From: Mucilaginibacter phenanthrenivorans
Lineage (GTDB): Bacteria; Bacteroidota; Bacteroidia; Sphingobacteriales; Sphingobacteriaceae
Direction: 5' to 3'
Assembly (NCBI RefSeq): GCF_024721155.1
Contig: NZ_JAHVAP010000015.1
Location: 62,001 to 126,000, forward strand
DNA length: 64,000 nt
Made by a program: the position numbers and the translations under genes. The notes under the pieces are model-generated. The model did no database searches and was not told the origin of the DNA. It was given only the letters and a program-made list of their open reading frames with translations. Position 1 is the stretch's first letter. Every line of letters begins with the position of its first letter. Of this stretch, positions 18,537 to 26,737 are shown in pieces.

Positions 18537-18753
18537 GGACGGAAATTACTTGTAGGTTAATTGTTGGGTTTTAACATAATTTAACAGGAAGAACTAATGC
18601 GTGTTAAGTAAATTCGGGCTTTCGCACGATGTTCCCGCATAGAAATCTTGTGTAAACAGAAAATAAAATTCAAACAGATGCATTACCCATTTTTCATTGC
18701 AAATGGCTTTATGAGTTTTATTATTAAATTGGCATTATAAATTAAGCCGGCAA

Positions 18754-19611
18754 ATGAACAATCAGCAATTACATACTTTTTATCCGGAAGACCCATTGCT
18801 GAAAAAGTATATTGACTACTATTATTTTTTAAAAACTGATGATGATAGTTTTTACAGCAGCTACTATTCTTTTCCAAATGTGGCTTATTCATTAAATATC
18901 CATAAAAGCGTTTCCTGTGCTATTGATGGCCATACGATCAGTGTGAAAAATGATCCAGGTAACGATTACCTGTGCATACTTCAGGGTAAATACAACGTCC
19001 CGATCTTTGTGAAACTGCAGGGTCGGCTTGATAAAATAACCATCAGTTTTAAACCGCTTGGCCTTAACCATTTTATAAAACCAACACTTGATGAAGTTGC
19101 ACCGAAACCATCTCAAGTATTTACCAACTGGCAAAACCATCCTTCATACAACACTTTCATGCAGGCATTTTTTGAGAGCGGCAGCCCCGTTGCACGCCTG
19201 CGTTTATTGGAGAAATTCCTGTTAGCGCAGTACAGGCCTTTGATTGAAGAGCCGCTGCTTGAAAGATCATTAAAAATGCTTACTGATTTCGACCATGAAT
19301 ACACCATAGCCGAAATAGCAAGCTCCCTGATGCTAAGCGACCGGACTTTTAACCGGCTTTTCCATAAACACTTTGCCATATCACCGGTTGCCTTCAGGAA
19401 AATTGCACGTTTCAGGCATTCCCTTAACAATAAGTTGTTCAGCCAGCAATTTGGGTCGTTGACTGAGATCGGCTATAAAAGCAATTTTTATGATCAGGCT
19501 TACTTTATTAAGGTGTACCGTGAAATTACGGGGGAAAATCCTTCCCGTTTTTTTGACTCCATTACAAAACTGGCCGATGACCGCTTGATATTTAAGTTTA
19601 TCAGGGAATAA
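18754..19611 (+). CDS. AraC-family transcriptional regulator
   Basis: A 285-residue protein. The C-terminal 100 residues form the AraC double helix-turn-helix: YTIAEIASSLMLSDRTFNRL, then HFAISPVAFRKIARFRHSL, then the second helix-turn-helix with LTEIGYKSNFYDQAYFIKVY and the REITGENPSRF end. The N-terminal domain (1-150) is of the DUF6597-like type with YYYFLKTDDD and ITISFKPLGLNHFI. It may act with the upstream hybrid kinase or regulate the esterase gene 67 bp downstream. The target is inferred only from position. Confidence 0.88.
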   Translation: MNNQQLHTFYPEDPLLKKYIDYYYFLKTDDDSFYSSYYSFPNVAYSLNIHKSVSCAIDGHTISVKNDPGNDYLCILQGKYNVPIFVKLQGRLDKITISFKPLGLNHFIKPTLDEVAPKPSQVFTNWQNHPSYNTFMQAFFESGSPVARLRLLEKFLLAQYRPLIEEPLLERSLKMLTDFDHEYTIAEIASSLMLSDRTFNRLFHKHFAISPVAFRKIARFRHSLNNKLFSQQFGSLTEIGYKSNFYDQAYFIKVYREITGENPSRFFDSITKLADDRLIFKFIRE

Positions 19612-19678
19612 ATATTGTCCGAAAAATACAATTGGAGTTGGTGGTTATCAATTTATTTTGATTAATCAATCAACGACT

Positions 19679-21154
19679 ATGAAATATTTATTGTTATTCC
19701 TCTTATTCCCACTCTTTACCGGCCAGGCTTTTGCACAAAACCCAATTAAGGAAAAATTGTATGCCGCCTCGTTAAGTGATACAGTTGAATATACGGTATA
19801 TCTTCCTGCAGACTGGGAAGGCTGGGATTATAACACCAAACACCCAGCCATTTATGCGATAAACTATGGGATGATGAATGGCGACTATCTTGCTGCACAG
19901 ATCAGCTATTTCAGAAAGGCGAGGTATGCCATGCCTAATAGTGTTATCGTCGTGATTAACGCCAGTATGGAGCGGATGGGATACAGCTATGACACCGGCC
20001 TTTTAAGTAAGGAGGGGTTACACTTTGTTGATTTTATGAAGAAAGAGTTGATCCCTGTGGTTGAAAAAAAATATAACACATCCGCTTTCAGGACCTATAT
20101 TGGCCATTCATTTGCTTCCAGCTTTGGCAATTACATTTTTTTAAATGAGCCGGGAATGTTTAACGGCTACATACTATTGGCTCCCGAAAAAATTGGTGTA
20201 GAACATCCGCCGTTCCACCTTTCGGCGAATGCTAAAGCTTACTACAATCATGCTTTTACCTTTTATTATACCGCTGTGGGCGAGAATGACCTGCCGCGGA
20301 GGCGCGACTATGCCAAAGAAATAAAAAAGGAAGTTGCGCAGCTTGATACCACCAAGTTCTTTTTCAGGTACGACAGCCTTGCCCGTACCAACCATACCAA
20401 TATCCTAACCATGGCAATTGAGTTTGCTGCAGAGCACGTCTACCAGTTTTATACCCCTTACTCCGGTAAAGATGAAAAAGATGTTGTAAAGGACCTGCAG
20501 GCAGTTACTGGAAGAATTAAAGAAATGTATGGCATTGAGCCGGAGAAAAATTTCACATTTTATTCGCCCTTTGCCCATGAAGCGGTGACGAACAAAGATT
20601 CTGCCGGCCTGGTAAGCGTATTGACCTATTTTAACAGCAACCGTTTAAAAGGCTGGAACCTGATGCAGTTTGGCAGTTTTTGCCTGCAGCTAAAGCTTAA
20701 AGACAAAGCGCGGAATTATTTTGAGCAGGCAATTGAAAAAATTACCAGGGAGGAAATGGAACAGAATATAGGCCCCGGCAATTTAATGGCCTGTTACAAT
20801 TACCTGGCTTTTAATGTTTATGATAATGAGCCGGAAAAAGGCTGGGCCTATTTGCAGCAGGCATTGGCGCTGGCTAAAACCAACAATAAATATGTGCCAA
20901 AAGACGGGGAAGCTTATTACAATCTGGGCAAATTCTCGGCCATAAATAACTATAAGGTGCGGGAGGGACTGCAATATTTACAAACCTACCTGCTTAACGA
21001 AGCAGGTACCGCCAATGATATGGCCAATTATTATACAGCTAAAAATTATATGTTGCTAAAGCAGCCGCAAAAGGCCAAACCCTATTTGCAAAAGGCCCTT
21101 AAAGAAAACGGAAATAATAAAGAAGCTGCGGAATTATTAAAACAATTGGATTAA
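19679..21154 (+). CDS. Exported esterase (alpha/beta hydrolase) with C-terminal TPR region
   Basis: A 491-residue protein with a signal peptide (MKYLLLFLLFPLFTGQAFAQ). The first domain (25-280) is an esterase of the PF00756 type: TVYLPADWEGW, PAIYAINYG, and the nucleophile elbow GHSFAS with Ser144. The C-terminal half has tetratricopeptide-like helices (KARNYFEQAIEKI, EKGWAYLQQALALAKT, KAKPYLQKALKENGNNKEAA). Such hybrids act on acyl esters in the periplasm; the substrate is unknown. The ATG at 19679 was chosen for the signal peptide. The preceding AraC gene may control it. Confidence 0.8.
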   Translation: MKYLLLFLLFPLFTGQAFAQNPIKEKLYAASLSDTVEYTVYLPADWEGWDYNTKHPAIYAINYGMMNGDYLAAQISYFRKARYAMPNSVIVVINASMERMGYSYDTGLLSKEGLHFVDFMKKELIPVVEKKYNTSAFRTYIGHSFASSFGNYIFLNEPGMFNGYILLAPEKIGVEHPPFHLSANAKAYYNHAFTFYYTAVGENDLPRRRDYAKEIKKEVAQLDTTKFFFRYDSLARTNHTNILTMAIEFAAEHVYQFYTPYSGKDEKDVVKDLQAVTGRIKEMYGIEPEKNFTFYSPFAHEAVTNKDSAGLVSVLTYFNSNRLKGWNLMQFGSFCLQLKLKDKARNYFEQAIEKITREEMEQNIGPGNLMACYNYLAFNVYDNEPEKGWAYLQQALALAKTNNKYVPKDGEAYYNLGKFSAINNYKVREGLQYLQTYLLNEAGTANDMANYYTAKNYMLLKQPQKAKPYLQKALKENGNNKEAAELLKQLD

Positions 21155-21507
21155 AGAAATAGCACTTTTGTGTTTTATGAATTTCCACAGGGGCGTTATA
21201 GAAAGCGCTCGCTATCGCATAACCGTTCTCGCTTTGTGGCCCGCGCTGAGTTAGCCAATGTGCCAAAATGCACATGGTGTGCAATAACTCGAGCTTATGG
21301 TTACCCAAAAGTTACGTTAGCGATTGTCGCGGATACCGGCCTAGCGCTTAAAGCCTGCGCAGTATGAGCAGAAAGCGCGGCCCTGATTTAAATCGGGGAA
21401 ACACCCAAAACAGAAAGTCGGCAACCGCAAGCAAACAGTTGATGGCAAAAAAGCAACCTGGAGAACAACGCAGACGCTCTGTAAGGATGGGCGTAAATTA
21501 AAATGCA
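21155..21507. other. Structured non-coding spacer between convergent genes
   Basis: 353 bp between two converging 3' ends, GC-richer than other spacers. It has several stem-forming stretches (GTTATAG...GCATAAC around 21195-21224; CCTGATTTAAATCGGGG near 21382). Open frames here are short, have no family signature and are not called. It could be an eroded mobile element. Confidence 0.4.
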
Positions 21508-24008
21508 TTACCTCAAAATCGACACCCACCCGCTCCTGCGTTTATAATTATCATACTTCAGGTCGATAACATAGTAGTATGTGCCTACCGGTAATCGTTT
21601 GGAGTTATAAGTGCCATCCCAGGGTTTGGGATAGCCAATTGAGTGAAATAGATGCTGGCCCCACCTATTGTAAATGTCGATTACGGCATCCTGGTAATCC
21701 GAAAGGTGGGTAATATCCCAGGTATCGTTAACCCCGTCGCCGTTTGGCGTAAATGTGTTAGGTATGATAATATCGTTTTTAAGCACTTTTACCGTTACGC
21801 TTGCGGCGGCTTCACAACCGGCCGGCGATGTTATTGCTAACCGGTAAGCGGTTGTATGTTGTGGTGATGCTAATGGGTTTGGCACGGTGGGGTCACTTAA
21901 TCCCGCAGCCGGCGTCCAAAGATATGTTTCAACCGGTCCGTTAATTATCGGGTTTAACCGGACAGGATCGGTGCCGGTAAAGACCGCATTTTGACTGATG
22001 CTTATAGTTGGAACCTGGTTTACTTTTGCTGTAATCAGGTTGCTTCCAACGGTTACTGGAGTAGCACAAACTGCATTACTGGTTAAACGGCACTCAATAA
22101 CTTCATTGTTAACCAGGTCGCTTGCTGTATAAACGGGCCCGTTTGTTACCGCTACGTTTCCCCTGTACCATTGGAATAAAGGTAAAGTACCGCGGTTTAT
22201 GGCACTTGCTGTAAAAGTGACAGGGATGCCCGGGCAAATATCACCTGATGGACTTGCCGCAATGCTTACCGACGGCGACACGTTAGGGTTTACGGTTACC
22301 GTCACCATTGCTGATGCGGTACACATATTTGCATAGGTAGCCAAAACATGATAGGTGCCGCTGGTGCTGAAAGTGTTTATCGGATTATCGGGGCTGTCGC
22401 CGCCGTCCCATAAATAGGATGTGGCGCCACCGGTTGCTGTTAACGTTACACTACCGCAACCGCTAGTATTACCTGTAATAACGGGTGTTGGGGCCGGGGC
22501 AATTGTAATTGTTTTAGAAGAAAAGGTAGTACAGCCATTTGCATTGGTGGCTGTTACAGTATAAGTGCCGCTTTGATGAAAGGTGTTTATGGGGCCGCCG
22601 GGCGTGTCGCCGCCATCCCATGAATAAGATACGCCGCCGCTGGCTGTGAGTGTGATGCTGGTACAGTCACTTGCTGTTTCTGAAATTACAGGTGGCAAAC
22701 CATCGGGCTTAACAGTAATAGATTTTGAAATGGAAGCGGAGCAACCCGTAGCATTGGTAACAGTAACTGAATAGGTGCCGCTTTGATGAAAGGTATTTGA
22801 GGGCTTGTCGGGCGTATCGCCGCCATTCCATAAATAAGTAGTGCCACCACTTGCTGTTAGCGTTACACTGCCGCAACTACTTGTGCCGCCTGAAATTACA
22901 GGCACGGGAGGGGAGCCAAGCGTTATTGTTTTTGAGGCGAACGAAGTGCAGCCGCCTGCATTGGTAGCTGTTACTGTGTACGTACCACTTTGATGAAAGG
23001 TGTTCGAGGGTTTATCAGGCGTGTCGCCGCCATTCCACGAATAGGATATGCCGCCGCTGGCCTTAAGGGTAATACCGCTGCAGTCGCTTGCTGTTTGGGA
23101 AATTACCGGCGGCGAACCATCAGGATTAACGGTAACAGTTTTTGAAGCTGAGGTTGTACAACCTGCTGCATTGGTAACGGTAACTATGTAGGTGCCACTT
23201 TGATGAAATGTATTGGTGGCGCTGTTCGGGGTATCACCGTCATTCCACAAGTAAGTTACACCGCCATCAGCAGTAAGCTTAACATTGCCGCAATTATAGC
23301 GCCCTGGGTAATGTTGATGGGGAATGGAGGGGGCCTTAGACCCCAGGTGATGTTGGTATAAAATTCCTCGGTTGTTGAGTTTATGGTAACGCACGTAAAA
23401 TCGCCCGGAAACATAACTATAGCATAGCCCTCGGTACCTGTTAACGAGGTGCTGCTGTTAAACACCATATCGCCTCTTTGGTATAGAACTACATAAGGAA
23501 CCGAGAAATCAAGTTTACTGCTTACGCCGGCTGAGTTTCCGAGTGACGATATCAATAATACAGGATTGGTAACTGTTTTTGAAAAGCACATTGTAGTAGT
23601 GCCGCCAACTCCTTTGGACCAAGTTGTTTCTGGGACTTGTCCGTCAGGTATTGGCGATGGGTAACCACTAAATATGGAGTAATTATAAATCCCGGGTGTT
23701 GAGCCAAAATCAAAATTGGATGTCATGGTTACATTAACCAAACTGCCATCTGCGTCGGTAATTGTACCCGTTGCACTCTGGCCTGCAAAATTACCCCATG
23801 TTGCCCAGTTAATGTCGCTACAACTGGATTGCGAATGGGTAACGATAGCGTTGCCTGGCTGTTTTTTCTTTGCCGACTTGTTGTGTTTTAATTTTTTATA
23901 AATCCTAAAGTCCGGAAGATTTCCTGCGACAGAATTGATCTGTAAAAAGGATAAGGTTATTAAAAAAAATAAAACTGGCGGCCTGAACTTTACTTTCCCT
24001 GGTCTCAT
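21508..24008 (-). pseudogene. Type IX secreted repeat protein with gliding-motility C-terminal domain, frameshifted
   Basis: Two overlapping minus-strand frames form one protein. Codons from 24008 encode a signal peptide (MRPGKVKFRPPVLFFLITLS) and a roughly 220-residue N-terminal domain ending FPINITQG. The frame then fails near 23296-23302, and the other frame continues with NCGNVKLTADGG to the stop at 21508. One missing base there would restore about 830 residues. The rest holds five 67-70-residue PKD/Ig-like repeats (LTASGG...WNGGDTP...TFHQSGTYTVTATN), an Ig-like stretch and a CHU_C sorting domain (IPNTFTPNGDGVNDTW...IYNRWGQ). The product would be exported by the type IX system to the cell surface. 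A sequencing error is possible. Confidence 0.82.
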
Positions 24009-24087
24009 TGTATACTCGCTAAAAATACGATTTTAACAGCAGAACTATTGGGGGGAATTTTTTGCGGGATGGGAAATGTTCCGTCCC

Positions 24088-24115
24088 CGCAGGGTCTCTC
24101 ATCGAGGACCCTGCG
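24088..24115 (-). repeat. REP hairpin 1 (downstream of the transposase gene)
   Basis: CGCAGGGTC / GACCCTGCG, a perfect 9-bp stem with a 10-nt loop. It is followed on the minus strand by GGGGACGG, the same tail as the two copies upstream of the transposase gene, so it is an oriented element and inverted relative to them. Confidence 0.85.
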
Positions 24116-24153
24116 ATGTACGAAGCCCATTAGAACCAAATGCCTGCGGACAC

Positions 24154-24723
24154 TCATCCCCAAAACTCCCTGTAATCGGTAATAGTTACTAACGAATGCG
24201 GTTTATCATCATGGTAAAAAGCAGCGCTGCTATGGGGGTAATCTGTAAATTCTTTGCAAAGGTTCCATTTGCCGCTAACGGGGTTATGGTGAATATAATC
24301 GAGTTTTTGATGAAGGAAAGCGAGCGTGTAAATGGGCTTTGCATCGAACGATGGCTCGAATACTTTATGAAGCTGGCCTTTGGCTATTTCCTTGTCGGTA
24401 CACGCTGCCGAAAGCTGGTTTAGTATGCTATCCTGATCCATGTTTGTCAATTGTTTGACGAGGTAGTACGCCATAAAACGTTTGCCATTTGCTATTACGG
24501 TATTTAAACTTTTAACCGAAGCAGGCAACTGTAGTAGCGCATGTACATGGTTTGGCATTATCACGAATGCCAGGGTTTTGATTTGGTACTTCTGGTCGAT
24601 AACTTTTAGCCAGTTGTACACCAGGTGATACGAATTGGTTATTTCGAACAGGGGGATCCAGTCAAAACAGGTAAAGGTTATAAACCAGGTGTTTTCGGTC
24701 AGGTTATGCCGGGTTCTGATCAT
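24154..24723 (-). CDS. REP-associated tyrosine transposase (Y1/HUH)
   Basis: A 189-residue Y1 transposase of the RAYT type. The metal-binding HUH motif is in VIMPNHVHALLQLP (His59, His61). The C-terminal helix FLHQKLDYIHHNPVSGKW carries the candidate nucleophile Tyr143, and DYPHSSAAFY is the usual family end. RAYTs cut and join single-stranded REP hairpins and are thought to spread them. The ATG at 24721-24723 was chosen; a longer frame would run through a REP. REP hairpins flank the gene on both sides, which is the diagnostic arrangement. It is a single-copy domesticated type without IS ends. Confidence 0.9.
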   Translation of the reverse strand: MIRTRHNLTENTWFITFTCFDWIPLFEITNSYHLVYNWLKVIDQKYQIKTLAFVIMPNHVHALLQLPASVKSLNTVIANGKRFMAYYLVKQLTNMDQDSILNQLSAACTDKEIAKGQLHKVFEPSFDAKPIYTLAFLHQKLDYIHHNPVSGKWNLCKEFTDYPHSSAAFYHDDKPHSLVTITDYREFWG

Positions 24724-24809
24724 GCGTAAATATAGGGATTGTTGGATGATATTGAAATGGGCGGTATGACTGGGACGGTGGGTTATTGGATACCATTGAC
24801 ATAGTGCAG

Positions 24810-24837
24810 CGCAGGGTCCTCTGCGAGAGACCCTGCG
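24810..24837 (+). repeat. REP hairpin 2
   Basis: CGCAGGGTC-CTCTGCGAGA-GACCCTGCG with the tail GGGGGACGGGA. Perfect 9-bp stem. It lies in a duplicated segment of about 90 bp whose second copy carries REP 3; shared flanks include GGTATGAC, GGGTTATT and CCATTG. Confidence 0.9.
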
Positions 24838-24899
24838 GGGGACGGGAATCATATTATCGGTATGACGGCGGGTTATTACACGCCATTGGCTTCATACAG

Positions 24900-24927
24900 C
24901 GCAGGTTCCTCTGCGAGAGAACCTGCG
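24900..24927 (+). repeat. REP hairpin 3 with a compensatory base-pair change
   Basis: CGCAGGTTC-CTCTGCGAGA-GAACCTGCG with the tail GCGACGGGA. Compared with REP 2 exactly one stem pair differs (G-C to T-A) and both sides changed, so the hairpin is preserved. Confidence 0.9.
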
Positions 24928-24963
24928 GCGACGGGAAAGTATTGCGATAATAAATGCTCAAAC

Positions 24964-24997
24964 TTGCAAATTATCTCACCCAAATTCCTTATATTTG
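24964..24997 (+). promoter_or_regulatory. Candidate promoter reading into the 43-bp tandem array
   Basis: TTG at 24964-24966 and TATATTTG at 24990-24997 (23-bp spacing) resemble a Bacteroidota promoter. No open reading frame of note follows for 550 bp; the first thing downstream is the tandem array at 25141. Confidence 0.4.
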
Positions 24998-25140
24998 TAT
25001 ATCAAATTCACTACCTAAAGCCGATCATATACCGCCATCAGCTTTTCAAAAATCACTGCTCGTTCTTTGTAATTTGTTGCACCTCCACCGGGTGAAAAAT
25101 GCCTAAAAATGCTCAATTTCGCTGTTTTTAAGGTTGAATT

Positions 25141-25360
25141 TCGGCCATTTTATCAGGGGTAAAACATCCGTCTTCCTCGTAATCGGGATTTTTATCATGT
25201 GCAAAATACGCTCTACCCTCGTAATCGATTTTTTTATCAGGAGTAAAACCGCATTTCACTCTCGTAATCAAATTTTTTATCAGGAGCAAAACCACGGCTT
25301 ACCCTCGTAATCGAAATTTTTATCAGGTGCAAAACAGTGTTTTACACTCGTAAAATCGGC
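25141..25360. repeat. Degenerate 43-bp tandem repeat array, five units
   Basis: Units begin at 25176, 25218, 25261 and 25304 (42, 43, 43, 43 bp), with a partial unit before (25141-25175) and after (from 25347). Each has a conserved stretch of about 31 bp (CTCGTAATCG, then T-rich TTTTTATCAGG and GCAAAAC or GTAAAAC) and about 12 variable bases. Two units can fold a hairpin across the variable part (GTGCAAAAC-AGT-GTTTTACAC at 25326-25346). It is not a CRISPR array: the variable parts are too short. No gene overlaps it. Confidence 0.85.
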
Positions 25361-25560
25361 TTTTTTTAGGCCAAAAGCTATTTTCGGGGCGCGGCGCTAA
25401 ATTTAAAATAGTTTTAAACTATTGACAATCAGGTTATTGTAAAATAGGTATTCGAAAAATCCCCTTCCTCCAAATATATTTCCCGCCTGCAACCAATTAC
25501 CCGAACCAGACGTCTAATGAAGTGAGCTTCGCAAATTGTTTGAGCAACCCCATTATCTGT

Positions 25561-26640
25561 ATGAAACACCTTTTCGCACTATTTGGCTTCATCATCATAT
25601 CTGCAGGTCACCTGTTTGGCCAGGGATCAGGCCCCGGTAATTTTATCGATTCATTTGTGAGCAAACATAATTTTAATGGCACCGTGCTCATCGAACAAAA
25701 ATCAGCCAGCACCTATCACAAAAGCTATGGATTGGCCAATATGGAGTTTAAGGTAGCCAATACTAACGATATGCGGTACAAGGTGGCATCGATCACCAAA
25801 ATGTTTACCTCTACCCTGATTATGCAACTGGTGGAGAAGGGATTGATAGACCTTGAAAAACCATTTAATACCTACCTGCCGGATTGTAAGGGTGAGGCAG
25901 CCGGCAAGGTGACCGTCCACCAATTACTGAACCATACCTCTGGGATTGCGAATACGGATACGGTAAAGTCGCTGGAGGTAGCCTTGAAGTTTGGTGTGCC
26001 ATTTTACCAGAAACCACGCAGTACCGATGAACTTTTGTCCATTTGCGTCAATGGCAAGCTGGTTAACCAGCCGGGCAAGGTTTTCGACTATAACAATGCC
26101 GATTATATAATCCTTGGAAAGATCATCGAACGGCTTTGTCACAAAACTTACGAAGAGGTATTGAAGGAAAAGATCCTGCTGCCCTTAAAAATGGAAAATT
26201 CGGGACTGCTGTACCAAAAGGACATTATAGCCAACCTGGCCGATACCTATATGTACCGCGATGACATTAAACAAATGGTACCCGATTTGCCCGTTTACCC
26301 AGAAAACTGGTATGCCGCCGGGGCAATGTACTCCACGGCTACCGACCTGCTGAAATTTACCGATGCCTTGTTTGCCGGTAAGCTGGTGAAGCAGGAATCA
26401 CTAAACCGAATGTTCGTGTCCGGGCTTGGCGAATACGGCTTCGGTGTATGGGTTTACGAAAATTACGACATCAACGGTAAAATGTACCGTATAGTAAAAC
26501 GCCCCGGACTGATAATGGGCGCGCAGGCAATGATGTTCCATGTGTTGGGCGAGGGCACAACCATCATCATCCTCAGTAACACCGCCACCACTAGTTTGGA
26601 TGAATTTGCAGCAGAACTTGCGAAGCAGGTGGTGCGTTAA
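25561..26640 (+). CDS. Exported serine hydrolase of the beta-lactamase/PBP4* family
   Basis: A 359-residue protein with a signal peptide (MKHLFALFGFIIISAGHLFG). The class C-type catalytic motifs are SITK (Ser77, Lys80) and YNN (Tyr177-Asn179), followed by YIILGKIIERL and the GAMYSTATDLLKFTDAL helix. Members are D-alanyl-D-alanine carboxypeptidases, esterases or amidases; true beta-lactamase activity is uncommon. The start was moved to 25561 because the upstream GTG frame adds 13 residues ahead of the signal peptide. The gene appears monocistronic. Confidence 0.88.
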   Translation: MKHLFALFGFIIISAGHLFGQGSGPGNFIDSFVSKHNFNGTVLIEQKSASTYHKSYGLANMEFKVANTNDMRYKVASITKMFTSTLIMQLVEKGLIDLEKPFNTYLPDCKGEAAGKVTVHQLLNHTSGIANTDTVKSLEVALKFGVPFYQKPRSTDELLSICVNGKLVNQPGKVFDYNNADYIILGKIIERLCHKTYEEVLKEKILLPLKMENSGLLYQKDIIANLADTYMYRDDIKQMVPDLPVYPENWYAAGAMYSTATDLLKFTDALFAGKLVKQESLNRMFVSGLGEYGFGVWVYENYDINGKMYRIVKRPGLIMGAQAMMFHVLGEGTTIIILSNTATTSLDEFAAELAKQVVR

Positions 26641-26737
26641 GGGAGGTAGGAATGTAGAATAATGAATTTTGAATGTCGAACGACGGAGTTATTTCATTAT
26701 TGGTGTTCGATATTTTTTCACACCGTGTTTTTGAACT

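Noticed and set aside
21170-21367. 65-codon frame in the spacer after the esterase gene
   Set aside because: No recognisable motif; the region is full of short palindromes and looks non-coding.
24724-24852. N-terminal extension of the REP-associated transposase
   Set aside because: The extension reads through REP hairpin 2 and has no homology to the family; the ATG at 24723 gives the normal RAYT N-terminus.
25141-25360. CRISPR-like alternation of conserved and variable segments
   Set aside because: Variable parts are only about 12 bp, the conserved parts are degenerate, and no cas genes are in the window. It is a tandem minisatellite-type repeat.
25561-26640. Beta-lactam resistance gene
   Set aside because: SxxK and YxN motifs show the serine beta-lactamase/PBP fold, but the wider sequence is of the generic esterase/carboxypeptidase-like group; resistance cannot be inferred.
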